A stretch of DNA of 64,000 nucleotides from Macrocybe gigantea (GCA_011319805.1 SJRY01000245.1:434001-498000), one strand, 5' to 3'; positions 24,028 through 37,875 are shown, numbered from the stretch's first letter. Translations and numbers: made by a program. The notes: generated by a model from the letters alone, not told the origin.

Positions 24028-27000
24028 TTAGTGCTTCGACCCCAAAGCCAAAGCGTCTGCGATCTTGAAGAAGATATCGATGTTGTTGTCTGCAGCAGAA
24101 GAGTTAGCCAAACAAACAATGGAACAAGGTAGCAATCCCACGCACAAACACCTCTGAAGGCTTCAGAGCCAGGACCATTCGCGAAGACCGACACATCTGG
24201 CAATTGTCCTTCAACGCCGTTCTCATGGCTTCATTCAACTTGATCTGCAACTCACCAGTCAACGAATGGACACCCTGGTTCTCGTTGATGGGCAATGTGC
24301 CGTCTTAAGAAGAAAGTCAACCATCTTCGTGCCAGAATGGAAGAACCAGAGCACACTTACTGACGACGAATCCTAAAGAGAGACAGGTCAATGACTAAAT
24401 CCAGACGCCAGAAATAAAGATGACAGACCATTAGGCTGGTCCGCAGGGTTCACTTCATATCCGCTGGAGCCCAGGGTTGCAGGTAGACGTGGTCCCTTGG
24501 TGTTGATACCATAGCCCTCACGGCTGTAGGGCATTGCGAGGTTAGTGCCAAATAAAAATGGAACTGAAAGAATACGGACTGGTCGGGGTTGGCACCGAAT
24601 CCAGCCTATCAAGTCAACTCAGCCAGGAGTTGGAGGTCGCAATGTGGGAACATACAGCATAGACGTAACGCGGGTTCCATTGGACAGGGAAGTTGGGACC
24701 TTGGGCGCCAAAGATAACAGTCTCATTATTGGGAAGAGATCCCTCCGTAACAGTGTATCCGCTAAGACCAGAGTTCTGGTACATGCCAACTACGACAACG
24801 GAACGCATCTTAGTTCGATGCGAACAGAATGCAAGAACAAAAAATGCTTCACCTGCATCACGCTTCTTGCGATCATTGGTTTGTGCTGCAAGATATTTGG
24901 TATCGGCACCACCAAAGACGTCCTATTTCGCTCAGGTCACGCACAACCCGACAGCGAAAAGTAATGTACTCACAAAGCCATGACCGTGATCGGCGGTGAC
25001 GACTATAAGGGTATTCTGGTATTCGCCAATCTTCTTCAGGTCTGGACATCACCATGTGTAATTGGACACGATTCATGTTCGTCTCCAGAATGGCACTCAC
25101 GTTCAATGGAAGCACGAATGGTATCATCAAGCTCCAGAAGCTCACCGAGGGCACGATCATAATCCAGCACGTGCATCATCTGAAAGAAAGCAGGAAACTT
25201 GAGCGATGCAGACTTGCACCCATTCGCCAAGAGTTTACCTTATCGATGCTGGCGGCCTCAGACATCAAGAACCAGCCCGAGTTCTTCTTCTGGCGCGCCT
25301 CCAGGATATCAATTGCCTTGAGAGTCATGTCTTTCAGGCCTGGCTGGTCAACGGCGTCGGTGCCGTCACCAGTAGGCGAGTTCTTTTGGTTGCGCAAATT
25401 CTCAGGGTATACCTGTACAGTGATGATCAACAAGACCTCGACCGGATCGTACGTATTAATGCGTAGCTTACATTGCGGTCGATCCATTTGGCCCTATTAA
25501 CAATGTCAGAAGGTGATGTATTGTAGACAGAAGTAAGTGTTTCCTCTTACATGTTCGATACTTAATCATCACGAAGAGTGAGTACACAGTGCTGAAGGCA
25601 TGTGCAAGGATGACATACCCGAGAAGATACCGAGTGTCTTCTTGCCATTGCCTACAGCCTTGAGACCCGTGTTGTTATAGACAACATTGTAGCCCTTGTC
25701 TTGGAAAGCCTTGTAGAAGTCGGAGTGATTATAAGATCCAGGGCCAGGAATGAACTGTTCAGCGCCTCCACTATTAAATCGATGAGGCAACCAAAAAGTG
25801 CTGGAGTGATTTTTTCACAAACCCGAAGACGACGTCAGGACCGTCACAACCTGTAGGCCAAGGAATTGTGCCGTTAAGGCTGTTGGCGCCGTTGAGGTAT
25901 TCGTAGATGATTTGCGCGTACTGGTTGCCTGTGCAGAAGATGCAGTTGTAAGGGAATGCCGAGGCCAATACAACACTCGGTAGGGCTCTTACGATCACGA
26001 GTGTGCGCACAGAGAGCGGCTTATTGATGGTCAGAAATTTGCTAATCTGGCGATCCGAGGAAGAATGAGATCCCACCAGGAGTTGCATCGGCAATAAAAG
26101 CTGTGGAGACCATGCCGATAGGTCCGCCAAGGCGTCGGCGGAAGAGCTCGGCGACAGTTTCAACTTTGGGATCATCAAAGGAGTTCTTGGACTGCCTCGA
26201 GGAAAAGTGAGCACACGACAAAGATGAACGTCCCAATTAACGGAGTTACACTATCTGCATAGACGTTTAGCGCGCTAACAGACGCCTTTTTGCCTGTGTA
26301 CAAGGCGGTTGCGGAATTTGCGGAGTCTGTAATGAATGAATCCAAGGAGTGGGTCATTTGACTTGAGTGCAGAGCGGGGTAATGAGTCGAAAAATCCCAC
26401 TGCAGATAGGGCAATGCTCACTGCCCGAGATTTTCCATCTGGTCCATCTGCATCAAGGATTGATATTGACCATTGATAGATTTGTGAGTAATCAGGCGGG
26501 CAGCAGTGATCATAGACTGGGTCATGCCTTGTCGAAATTCGAAGTATAAGCGTTTGAAGGATGGAGGCAAAGTCCTAAAGAAGGAAAGCTCACCATCGCC
26601 GATGAAGAAGAGGACATTCTTGGCCTTTCTCTTTTTCGAGGGCTCCCTAACGGTCCAGCGCGCAACAGTCTCCCGGCCGTTGTAGTATTTGAGCCTAGCA
26701 GTGTAGGAACCGGGCTGCACAAACATATCTCAGGTCGAAAGGGACACAGCAAGGATGGGGACCATGGACATACCTCATTGAGAGTGAGCTATCGCGAAGG
26801 CATGAAAAACTAAGCATATGAGATCAGATAGCACTTAGGAACTTACTGCCCGGAATGCTTTGGAGGCAACATTGACAGCAGTCGGAGCACCAGCATCCTT
26901 GGCAAACAGATCCTCAAAGTAGCTTTAATAAGAGATAGAGATCAGGTGAAAGCAAGCTGAGCACGCCAAACGTAACCTACGAGAACGTCCATTTCTCCAG

Positions 27001-27297
27001 TTCAGGCTCCTTGACCTTGAAAAACTTGGAAGCGTCCTGGCACGCGCCGTGCTCGCGTTGGATGCAAAAGGTGAACTTTTCATCCGGAACGCCTCCGTTG
27101 GTTGCTTCCGAGCCATTGACTGGCGCATGGACTTCCAAGCGGATGTCGAAGTATTGCCCAGGGAGGAAATGCGCTTGGTCAGGAGGAAAGACGCAGCCCA
27201 GCGAAGGGCAGCCGCCGAGACGCTGGAAGGTCTGCGCAGACGCGCTTCCGATGAGGCAGGCAGCAATGACAGCCGCGGTAAAGGAACGTAACAACAT
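24028..27297 (-). CDS. Secreted alkaline phosphatase
   Basis: The start at 27297 gives a signal peptide (MLLRSFTAAVIAACLIGSASA). The alkaline phosphatase core shows VLFFIGDGM (first metal Asp), FITDSANSATALYTGKKA (nucleophile Ser after Asp), STAFIADATPAALTAH (metal ligands), DVVFGGG, KNSGWFLMSEAASID, IVVTADHGHGFDVFGG (metal Asp-His and His) and NVYPENL. The N-terminal ~150 residues form an extra domain before the catalytic part. The C-terminus, after KPSEVFV, is joined through a 52-nt intron to NNIDIFFKIADALALG. More than ten introns interrupt the gene. Extracellular phosphate scavenging is inferred from the signal peptide; no anchor is visible. Confidence 0.9.
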
Positions 27298-28050
27298 TCC
27301 TAGAGGACGCGAGAAAGTGAGATCTCGAACTCAAAGGAAGACGAGAGTGCCAAAGATGCTCGAAGGACCCTTATAGGGCTCGCATGATGGCGAATTTATA
27401 TGCTCGGGATTAAGTTTACGGTTCATTGAATGCGCGTCTCGTAAAAGCCGAATGAAGATCAAAGCCTGGGGTGGACGCACGTTCGTACAAATCAGGACAG
27501 CTAAACTGCCATGGACGTCGCGGTCTTGGCCCGCCATCTTTTGCCAAGCCATACTTTTCAAGCGGGACCCACCGACGTACAGAGTGCCAAAGGCGCTGCA
27601 GACGGGGCTCGCACGAGGCCAGGGACAAACGTGCAGCAGGCACTCGCGAACCGTTCGCATCTGAAGTCGCGAAGAAAAGGGGAATAATTATACAGGCGTG
27701 CAGTCATTCGACCGCGATCAGTATTATCAGATACAATACACGTGAGGCGTAGAATAACTTGGAGCAATTCAGACGTCGACTGACATGAGAACATGCCAAT
27801 GGCAGCAGCACAACCAGGCGCGGCTCAATTGCCTTGCATCACGGATGATGAGGACATCCGTTGTCACTGGCAGTTGCGCTCGCAACACCTCCGTGGCGAT
27901 CAATCGAGATATGCTCCATCTACCTAGAGCTTTATCTGCCAGGGAAATTAAGAATCCGTTATTTTTCGGTCGCTCAAAGAAAGGCTTACAAGATCGGAGC
28001 AAACAGGCAAGTATTTCTCCAACAGAATACTGAAAGCCCAATCCACGGTT
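27298..28050. other. Upstream region of alkaline phosphatase
   Basis: About 750 bases between the phosphatase start and the end of BUD13. The open frames here are short and lack any recognisable feature. Confidence 0.5.
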
Positions 28051-29101
28051 TTACATCTCATCCACACTCCATTGATAGCTCTCCAAGCCCCTGCGCTTGG
28101 TTTCGTTTCGGCGCTGAAAGAACTTCTTCTCAAATCCGTTTCCTCGGTCTTTGAGGGGGGGGGAGAATCAATGTGGCTCTATGACATCGATTCAAGCTGA
28201 GACTTACCAACACCATCCCACCGATAACCTGGTTTGATTCCGAACCGATTCGGAGGAGGCGGAGGTCCAGTATATTCCGGTCTCTGAGGTCCCTTGCTTT
28301 TCTTTTTCTATAATGATATGCGGAAGTGAGAAAAGAACAAGAAGCACACCGATACAATGCACTCACTGTCAAGAATGCAGCCGCCGGATCGTTCCATAGC
28401 TCCTTTGCCTTCAACTCCTCATTCAGCTCCACATCATCTGCATGACGTGCGAAAGCCTTTCCCTTCTGTCGTTCCAGCTCCTGGCGCTGCCGCTCCGCCT
28501 CCTCCCTCTGCGCGAGACCCTTTCCCCACTGCATCTTTTTTGCCTCCTTCTCCTCCCGCTCGCGCTTCAGCCGCGCCGCCTCCGCTCTAGCCGCCTTTGT
28601 GTCGATCTTCCTCCCGCTAGTATCACGGTACACCGTCTCCTGGGCGAGCGCAATCTCTTCCTCCGTGACCGTCGACGTAACTGTTGTCGTCGTCACGACT
28701 TTCTTGAGCTGACCCGCCTTCAAAAGACCGCCCGCAAATGGTTTGTCTGGTTCCGTCTCGACGACGACAGGTTGTTCGTCCTCAGCAGGAGGCGGTGTCT
28801 CTTGTTTGATCCCTTCTTGTATCGTCGCCCAACCAGAACCCTCCTCTGTTGGCGCGACTCTCCGTTTCTTAAAACCCCTGTCGCTTGCAATCACAGCTCC
28901 TTCCAATTCGTCTTCGTCGTCCTTTCGGTCTCCCCAACCGCCATCGTCGTCAAGAATGACGGCCGCAGACTGATTGGAAGCCTGTTGACCCTCTGCCTTT
29001 CGTTTCTTCTTCTTTTTCTGAGGAGCCGTGTGGGCCAGAATAGCATCGGCCTTGGGTCCTGACATGTATTTTTCAGCGAGGTACGTCTTGAGATCGGTCA
29101 T
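28051..29101 (-). CDS. BUD13: Pre-mRNA-splicing factor BUD13 (RES complex)
   Basis: BUD13 is a subunit of the RES complex (with Snu17 and Pml1) that helps the activated spliceosome and nuclear retention of unspliced RNA. The N-terminus reads [20 protein letters not shown], a known opening of fungal BUD13. A Lys/Asp/Glu-rich middle follows ([16 protein letters not shown]), then the conserved MQWGKGLAQ segment and the C-terminal [29 protein letters not shown], and [10 protein letters not shown]. Two introns lie near the 3' end; the second contains a run of nine C on the coding strand (G on plus, near 28155-28163). The start ATG is at 29101. Confidence 0.92.
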
Positions 29102-29301
29102 AATGGTGTGGACACCAAGGACACTGGTCAACAAGTCAATGCAACAAGTGTGGCTGAGTCAGCAATACATGGACGGCGTGAGAAGCGATTCCCACTTTTG
29201 TACAGTTGCCTATAAGTGGCAAATCGCACTACAACAAATCTAGAGTAATACATACAGAGTATCGTAACAAGGCATAGACGAATCGTAATCAAAGGTATGA
29301 G

Positions 29302-31557
29302 TCACGATGGGCTCTCCTCGTCGACATCAAGTGCTTCCTCCTCTTCCGTTTGTTCATGAGTAGTCAGAACAACAACGTCCTTTGGGCGTCCGCTTATGAG
29401 ACTCAGCAGAAGCACAACGCAGGTTAGCAATCCAGCGGCGAGACAGAATATTGCCTGAGGGAAATTAGCCACGGAAGCACTGTACGTCAAGGCATAAATG
29501 TATGGCTACAACGCCAAGCACCTGCATTAGCACCTGGATTACCTCGCGTTTTGGACGCTCACCGAAGTTATATGTGCGATCGCCGATAGGACGGCCATGC
29601 CTCCGAACAGCGCGCCTACCTCCGATCCGTATCCACAGGCGTGCAAGCACACAGCACCCAAGGAATGCAGAGCAGGGTTTCCTCCTGAAGTGAACGATGA
29701 TAGGCATGAGAGGCCGATGAACGTCACTTGCGACGACGTAGGTGTGACTGCGACAAGGAAGTCTGCAATACCATCCAGTGCCAGTGAACCCTGCGCAAGA
29801 TACCTATCGAACCGCAGTTCGGATGCAATGGATTCCCGGCTTGTGATCCCAGCTTCGGACGTGGGTGTCTTCGGTTTGAGGTATGAGATGAGCACTAGAG
29901 CCTGTCAATAAACCAATTAAATGCCAATTGAAAAAGCACAACTTACATGGAAGGAAAAGGAGCAGATTGATGGCTCTCGATATCCAGAGAAGGGACATGT
30001 AGTGACCCAGCTAACAGAGTATCAGATGTCTGACCCTGAGGAAGCCAAGTCCTAGAACGCTCACCTGTTTTGTCGTCCAAGAATACACATGTTGTGCGTA
30101 GAGATATTTGCTTTGATACACGCCCTACCGCGGGTGATTAAACATCGCACTATGAAGCAAGGTGGTCTGATCTCACAGTGGAGACGAGATAGATAAACAG
30201 CCCTATTCCCAGGAATGTGAGGTTGTAATTCTTTTTTTGTGAGTTGCCTGGCACAGGCCGAGGTGCAAACATGGCGACGGGAATCATGAGCGCGGACATA
30301 AACCGATGCAGCAAGAGCAAAGGCGATGCCTTGGATGGCCTGCCACTGCCAGATGGCCTGTCATCACTTGAGGGGAGAGGATATCGTGATTCTGGGCAGA
30401 TTGAAATGACGTATAGTAAAGTTGAAGCGAGGAGCGCGATACTGATGTAAAAATAATTATTGATGCTTTCAGTGTCCGCTAGAATCATGCCAGTGATCTA
30501 AAAATCTCCATCAGTCGGAGAGCAAGAATCGTGTTGGAAAAAAAAAACCAACCCAGGGACCCAGCGACAAGCCGATGAATACAATCCCTTGAATAGTAGA
30601 AAAGATCTTGGACCTAGCAATGTTCTATCAAGAAAACGTTTGCTACAGCTTGAAATGTATACTTGCCGAGAGCCATGGCGTGTGCAATCAGATGTATAAC
30701 TGCACAGAAACATATTTCATTATATGTGCAGCATTATCGGCTTCCACTTACGCATGAACGACGCCGTTGAATGCAGACAAGCCACCGGCGAGGCCCTCCA
30801 CTATTGGACCGAGCAAGATCACCTTTTCAGCGTGTTGGCCGAATATAGAATCGCTGTTCATGACCAATACATGGAATAGTTCTCTGTGGAAGTATTGAGC
30901 TTGATTTGAAGGACAAAAAAGAGTATCTGCGCACATTGTCATAGCACCAACAAGAAAGACAGCAAATATAGGTTTCCTTCCGTTTGAGTCGCCAAATCGG
31001 CTCCAAAATCCGGTGGTAATGGCGCTCAGAGTACTCATCAAAGTTGTGACAGCTACAAGTCGGTCCTGAGTCAGGAGTTTGGAACGACGGTAAGCGAAGT
31101 CCTGACTGACACGCTTGGATTTTGGCAGCTCGAGCTTGTACGTCTGAACCTGAACAGTCAAGCAAGGGCGGTGATCTAGGCAGGAGATCCAGTCCAGGCA
31201 CTTGGCTATCCTGGTTTAATGCTCGACATGCGACAGCCTTGTACACTTGTATACGAGGTGACATGGTGACGCCGCGCTTGACTCTAGTCAGAAGAGTCGT
31301 ACGATGCGGTACATACATTTGGGTACTTACAGACATTGATACAATCATGACTATGGGTATAAGCCTATGAGAGAATTGGAGATAAGCTTCGGCAGGCTTC
31401 GCTCTGGCTGCTCCACTGACCAAAAGGGATGAGCATTCCAATTGTGCAACCTCGGGAAAAGCGTCTTTCTAGTCCGCGTCCTCCGTCGAGAATTGGCATT
31501 CGGGAGGAGGGCCTCTTCCTCCTCTGGTCTTATGCTAGAACCTGACATATCGGGCAT
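29302..31557 (-). CDS. Major facilitator superfamily transporter (copy 1)
   Basis: A 12-helix MFS protein with an acidic N-terminus (SSIRPEEEEALL). The helix 2-3 loop motif A reads GFWSRFGDSNGRKP; further helices include LLGPIVEGLAGGLSAFNG, IVFIGLSLGPWITG, and YYISIALLASTLLYVIS, then NLTFLGIGLFIYLVST and FCLAAGLLTCVVLLLSLI. A long loop between helix 1 and 2 carries CRALNQDSQVPGLDL. The C-terminus is acidic (EQTEEEEALDVDEE). Many introns are needed; I chose the ATG at 31557 because the only frame upstream begins with GTG. The other MFS gene at 37876 has the same layout, so they are paralogues. The substrate is unknown; the nearest described fungal families are tetracycline-resistance-like efflux proteins. 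Confidence 0.75.
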
Positions 31558-32349
31558 GGTAATGGCAAGCCCCTGGAGTGGGTATGAATCAGACTCGACA
31601 CTTGAGGGACGGTCTATATCTTCAAAGCTTGCGAACACTGTGAGTATTCACTGCAGCTGGTAAAGAGAAGCGGCAGGGGATTTTGAGGCTGCGAGCCAGC
31701 AGTTGGTGAGGCAGTAGCGACCAAAAGTGGGGCGTGAGTTTATCAGATAATCGCCGAGAACCGTGTCGATTTTATACAACGAGCACGTGACTCGAATCGG
31801 CAATCCCGCACTTGTTCTGGGTGCAATCCAGAGCGGCGGCGTCTCACCACCAAAACGTATGTGCATGTAGGGGTGGAAATGTAATATCGACTCACATTTT
31901 GTTCGTCACCTGGGTCCAGTTCTTTGTTAGACTTTGTGAAACGTTCATAACGAACAAATCTAGTCACATCTCTGGCCATGGTGCACTTCTGGCTGGCACT
32001 TTGACACTTGATATACAGCAGCCTATCCTGGTTGGTGTTAAAGTATGCCCTGGCGACCCGAAGAGATAAGAACGAATGTCAGAAGGTTCCCAAAATAATT
32101 TCCGTGAGCACAGCAAAAACGTCCACAAAAACAGCGAACAGTTGGGGATAGGAATAGGCCTGGCAAGTGTGAATATATACGCCTTTTTCATCCTATTGGA
32201 CGAGTGCCAAGAGTAGGATTTGATTCAGGCGTCAAGGGGATGATCGGTGTGATCGTGAGATGCGCCTGCCTTTCTCATGGCTCGCTGTCCTTCTTCCCTG
32301 TCGTTGAACCATTTCAGGGCGCGTTCATGCGAACGTCTGAACCGACGGA
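31558..32349. other. Divergent intergenic region (MFS copy 1 / I-BAR gene)
   Basis: About 790 bases separate the two start codons. I see no coding exon that can be supported and no clear TATA box at a useful distance. A TATATAC patch lies near 32170. Confidence 0.45.
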
Positions 32350-35296
32350 ATGGCCACGACCACCTCCTCCCCATTCCTCGCCGAAAGAACCGACATTCAC
32401 AAGTCATGCAAGTCACTGGAGACGCTACTCACCCTCCTGAACGACTATTGCGAAGCGGTGGGAGTTATTGGCCAGCTCCAGAAGAAACTTGCCAAGGCTT
32501 TACGTGAGACAGCAGCCATGAAGATAACGGGAGAAATAGCTGGTCAGTTGCCGTTCTCTGTCCTCCGCAATCATTTCGCCGATCGACATCTCTTGTTAGC
32601 CAATGCGATGAACACTAGCGCTGTGATATTTGAAGTTTCTGCTGAAATCGACGCCAAGTTTGCAAGATTCGCAGACAAGGAGTACGACAATATCAGCGGA
32701 GAGGTCAAGAAATGGTTCAAGAAACTCGCCGTACGTTTGGGCTCAGTCTAGTCTGTCCCGCAATTGCTGAACGTGGGGACTAGAAAGAGGAAAAGGCCCA
32801 TGACGATAAGCTCTCCAACGCCAATGCCAAGATCAAACAAGCCGGTATGATATGCGCTCAGTGTGACACATATCCAGCTGATGGTTTTGCAAGGCCAACT
32901 CTACGAGAAGAAGTCCAAGAAGAACGCCCGCGACGCTACGGAGGAACATGCTCGTTACATTAATCTGATATCCACTCTCGGTCCGGAGATCTCGCAAGAG
33001 AAGTAGTATGTCTGTCGCGTGGCCTGCCGCTGATCGTCATGGCTTACGTTCTCTTCGCAGCAATCACGCGCTGAACGTTACTCAACGGCATACGTCTACC
33101 ACGAACAGCACCGCTGCCTGCTTGTCCAGAATTGCAGACGCGGAATGGTTGCGCGCTTGTGAAAGCATTCGGAAGTACTCCCCAAGCGTCGGCCCACTGG
33201 GTGAATGGCGAGCGCTATGCGAAGGAAACTGGGAAGGACCTGCCCCGAAAGATCTTCCAGATGTCGGCGACTCCCAGAGACCGGAGACGGATGACATTGA
33301 CCATATCGGGCGCAGAGAGGAGGAAAGATCCTCTCCTATGGCCTGGAAGAATCCTGAAGGCGGCGTTTCACGGGAGTCTGTCAATCTGAACTCGCCAGCT
33401 CAAGGCTCTGGTGAGCAAACGGGAAATCGCCAATCACACAACCAGCTATCGCCACCACAGAGTAGTGCGCCGAACATGAGCAAGGCAAACCTTTCACAGT
33501 CGCCGTCCATGCCTCGCTACGACGTTCCCACATTGTCGACCGCTCCCTCAGCTTACGATAGGCCATTTGTTGACAATTCGGGCTCTGTCCGCACACTGTC
33601 CGCTTTTCCCGCACCTCCGACGCATTTTCCGCTCCCTCCTCCGCGTCAGCAGACTTCGCAATCTCATGCCTCATTAAAATCCTCGTCATCGAATGCGAAC
33701 ATCTCAGGGCGGCGTGCAGAATCTCCTCTCCCTATGAGCGATGCCCCATCTAATGAAGCGGTGAAGCAAGTTGGCAATGATCCCCCCATGACACCCTCTT
33801 TTGAACGTCCACAGTCTGTTTCTCAAACGCAGCAAACGTCTCCACTCAATGTTGCTACGCCGAGACCGATTAACGCGACCGCTGAATGGGCTAACAACAT
33901 ACCCCTCGTACGTCCATGAATTTAAACGCGGACGCCAAATCCACCAATGACCCGCCTGCTTACGAACAAGGTCGCTACAGCGACCAGGAGTTTGGAGTAA
34001 GGTCTCGAGCGCTGGGGAACGTACGAGCGCAGACGTTAGAAAGGAGTGATACGGCAGGGAGCGGAGGGAGCGTAGTTGCGGCCATGCGCAGTCGTTACAC
34101 AAGCACCGTGAGTTATCGGTTCCGTTTGCTTCCTCCGTATTCTTCATCTTATTTGACGCTAGCCGCGGACGACCTCACCGACGTTGAAGGACATTCCTAC
34201 ACTGCCACTCAGTGTTAACGATTTGGCGTCGCGATACCAATCTCCGGAGAGCCCCACGTCCTCTCGCGCAAGGACCTCATCTACCTCACATTCTCGCCAG
34301 TCTCCCGTGCTGGAAAGACATTCCGACCGCGGTACTTCGCCGACAACGCCCAGATATGGGCTTTCCACGTCCACAGGAAGTAATCCAGCGATAAGCACTA
34401 TCCAGGAGCATGAGCGTCCTATGTCGCATCATGAAAGAGAACGGCCGAACGAGACGGCCACGTTGGATATCAAGCGGAAGGAGCAGGAATTGCTTGAACG
34501 TGAGTGGATGATTGAAAGACAAGCCAGGGAACTCGAGCGGGATCGGGCTCAGCTGGCCAACGCTCAAGCTACGGACGAGCTCGCCGAAGCTGCCGACAGG
34601 TTTCGGCTAGCGGCGGGTTTAAGCAGTGGAAGTCAACAACCTTTGCACCGGCCGCGAGAACGCCGGACGTCGCTTCGCCAACTGCAAGAACAACAACCGC
34701 AGTCCCAAGTAGATGTCCGATACGGCTCGCCTCCGATGCCAACGACGCCCAACCGCCCTCAATCACAGTATTCAGCCGGAGCGAGCCCCTCTCATCTCGT
34801 TCCGTCGTCCGCTCCGCAACGCGCATACTCAAATGACGGCCAAGCGTTGTCTTCCGCCCAAAGCCAGTACTCCTACACATCCTCGTCCTCGCAGCAATCG
34901 TCCGCGCATGCGCCCTACTGCGGCTGCGAGACGTGCTCCGTCGCGAAGTACAGGCAGTCCTCGAAGAACAACAACGACGCGTCGCATGAGGATGACGGCG
35001 ACCCGCAGCCGCTCACGACACCCGTGGCACTGCGCACGAGGAAGCACTCCGAGAAATCCAAACCGGGCTGGATAAGGCGGCTAAGCATGCCCGTCGTCGG
35101 CAACGCGTTCAACCTCGACCTTAAGAAAGGCGGGATCGGCTCTCCGACGCATGCCAGCAAGGGCGGTCTCCTATCCATGGATGGGAGGAAGAACGCCAGC
35201 AACACAATGCTGCATGCCGCGTCTGACGCTGGGAGGAAGAGCTTTGAAACGGGTGGGATAAGTAATCGTAGCATGACGCATCTGGGCGGACGATGA
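32350..35296 (+). CDS. I-BAR/IMD-like protein (Ivy1-type), membrane-curvature protein
   Basis: The N-terminal ~270 residues form an alpha-helical BAR-like domain: SLETLLTLLNDYCEAVGVIG, QLQKKLAKALRETAAMKITG, ANAMNTSAVIFEVSAEIDAK, FADKEYDNISGEVKKWFKKL, and KIKQAGQLYEKKSKKNARDA, then ISTLGPEISQEKYNHALNVT and GLGEWRALCEG-like LGEWRALCEGNW. Such domains bind phosphoinositide membranes. The remainder is a Ser/Pro/Gln-rich disordered tail with one coiled coil (KRKEQELLEREWMIERQARE) and a Cys cluster (YCGCETCSVAKYR). Introns lie after ITGEIA, after FKKLA, and after QEKY among others. The frame breaks at CCCC 33902-33905 and one extra C restores NNIPPRTSM. The stop is at 35296. Confidence 0.75.
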
Positions 35297-36040
35297 TGGT
35301 TGATGATCAGGAATTTCTTGGCTTTAAAGATACCTCATTATGACAGTGACGATTTCCCGACTTTCACTACTTATACGCTTTCGTGAGCTATGATCTAACC
35401 TGGATATATACTTATATCTTCTCATTAGTGCCGCGTTTTATGTATGTACGTTAAGTTAATGTACCTTTTTTTTTCTCTGGGAGTATACTTGATGGGGTGT
35501 TTCGAACTCACATGCGGTATCGTGGCATTGGGGGAAGCCGAAAAATGTTGTTCAAGCATTTACATGTCCCGACATTGCAAAGATGACTTCGTTTGTCTCG
35601 TATTTCATGGACGGCTGATAAGATGATGAATTGCGTAAAATATGCGCTCGTGACATGATAAGGATGATTGTAAAGTAATAAGGTAAAGTTCAAATGAAGT
35701 GATAACCTGATTGATCAGTTTCGCACTGATTGTCCCTCCAGTCACTACCACTGACACTTTCAATCCCCGCAACATCGGCAATTCAGCGGCAAGTCAAGGA
35801 TTTTACTTTTATCAGGCCCTTGCTCATGATCAGTCAAAATGCGACCATGGGGGGACATCTGAAGCGAATCTTTTTCTGCCTCTTTTCCCTTGTATTGTGG
35901 CGTTTCACCAAACTGCAAAGCAATTCAGCGCGCCGGCGGAATCCGAGGAACAAGGACTGATCAAGAAGTACAATAGGCGCAATTTGCCGGGGTGAGGTGC
36001 CTTGGGCGCAACAAAATAGATCCGTCAAAGGTGCCTACCA
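35297..36040. other. Convergent spacer
   Basis: 3' flanks of the I-BAR gene and MED19; short open frames are present on both strands without features. A run of T lies near 35466. Confidence 0.5.
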
Positions 36041-37709
36041 CTAGACGCCCTGAGGAGTAGGTTGCTGAGTGATAACATCCCTCGCCTGGCCCTGGATGTC
36101 CTACAAAACGAGGCATCCGTGAGCGTCCGGAAAACCAGGACAGATTTCGTGAACGTTCGTCGACCGAACGAGTTCTCACCATGCGTTGCTTTTTGATCGG
36201 ACGGGGACGTGCGCCCGCGACCCCTGCTTTCGCGTTGAGGATCGGTCTGGGGATATTGCTCACGTTCGATGCGGCAGGGTGCATGGTAATCATGCCGTTG
36301 CCGTTCCCAACACCATTGGCAATCGGACCTGGACCGAAGACAGTCTCATCTCTCTCCCGTTTGAGTCCCCGCTTGTCTTGGTCAGCCGCTTGAGCATATG
36401 GTGGAGGCAGCGCACCCGCCAGTGGCACGGCGCCAGCAACACGAACTGGAGTACTGGGCGTGGCTGCGCCTGCTCTCAATGGTGTAGCAACTCGAGCCGT
36501 AGGCAGCTGCGTTGGGGGCATAGAAGGCACAGTAGATCCAGGTCGGGCCATGGTAGGTAGCGGTCGTGGTATCTGATTAGACATTTGCATAGAGACGGTT
36601 GACGTCAAACTCGGCCTTTGAGAGTCTGATATCGACCTAGGGACGGTGGATCCCGGTCTGGGTGTGCCAGCAGTCGGGATAGACGTGGAAGCCACGCGCA
36701 TGGCAGAGGGGTTGACTGAATGCATGGATGCCTTGACAGGCAGAGGTTGTGCTACATTTGAGGGCAACGCGGCTTGCGCCTGCACTTGTTGCTGCAACTT
36801 TGCGAGCCGTTTGAGCTCTTTCTGTTTAGTGGACACTCTCAGTAATGGCAGATGTGCACATGAAGCGGGGATGCGAACTCGTTTCTTCCGATCTTCCCGC
36901 GCCTGGGCAGACTCCAGAATGAGGGCATTTACATTCCACTGGAGAGGAATGCATTGTACCAGGGTAAAAGAGATGGCCTATGTGAGCCAATGCGGATGGC
37001 GGAAAACATTGCATAACGTACGCCCTTCAAACCCTCCAGACTAACGGTGAAAGCTTCATGCTGTGTTTTCTGGTCGAATGGGGTGATGCGCATACGCTGT
37101 TTCGGAGGAACCTCCATTATGGTCGTTAAATAGTCGTCCTTCTTGAGCGAGTGTTTCCCTTTCCACGTCGTACTGGCGTCAGCACACAGCAACGGCAGCG
37201 GACAGCAAGTGAAAAGCCGTCGAACCTGGAACGCTCTTGATGAGATGTTTATACGTATTCTTCCTCTTCTTTTCCCCCTTCGCCCCGTTCCGTCATCGTC
37301 ATCGCCCTCACCGGCATCAAGGGGTCCTACATGAGCCGGTGTGCCCACCACTTCTTTGCCCTTCCCCTTCTCGAGCGCACTGGGCGCACCGATCCCTTGA
37401 GGAAGCGTGGTGGCGCCCATGTCCGGTGGAGCGATGTACGGGCGGACATATCTATCGTAGGCGGGTAGGAGAGAGAAGCGGGCGAGAAGGTCTTCGGTGC
37501 TGGATAGATATGACGAACGAGCAGAGCGGGGTTCTACGCGTATGAGGTGCGAAAGAAAAACAAATCAATACGGCTAGCTCTATGACATTAAAGAAACTGA
37601 TAGAACCTGGCGGAGGAAAGAAGAGATGTGGCGTGGAGGATGATTGGGGTGGTGACAACGGCTTGAGGTTGGAAGGACCTGCGACGGCATTGATGTGTTC
37701 ACCGTTCAT
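36041..37709 (-). CDS. MED19: Mediator complex subunit 19 (Rox3-like)
   Basis: MED19 is a head-module subunit of the RNA polymerase II Mediator. The start at 37709 gives MNGEHINAVAGPSNL. An intron is followed by LLARFSLLPAYDRYVRPYI. The signature then reads TYKHLIKSVPGKHSLKKDDY, then TTIMEVPPKQRMRITPFDQ, and FTVSLEGLKGWNVNALILES, then EDRKKRKELKRLAKLQ. The rest is a Pro/Ser/Ala-rich tail ending after the last intron in DIQGQARDVITQQPTPQGV. The coding strand loses frame at 37270-37278 (TTTT/CCCCC on plus); one more base there keeps KKRKNTYKHL in frame. The first intron has a GTTCTA donor. The identification rests on my recollection of the family's core, which matches well. Confidence 0.75.
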
Positions 37710-37875
37710 GTCAGCTTGGTGTAAGGAGGGGAAGATCGCGCAGACGACGAGGGCTGCGACGAGGAGACGAGCTGGACGGCGAACAAGGCGGATGATTTGG
37801 CGCAGAACAAGACGGTGAAAGTTAGGGCTGTATTTGGCTTTGTTGACAGTTCATTAACCGATGACATATTCTATA

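Noticed and set aside
28155..28163. Nine-base C/G run as a regulatory element
   Set aside because: It lies inside a BUD13 intron next to the acceptor and is just a polypyrimidine tract.
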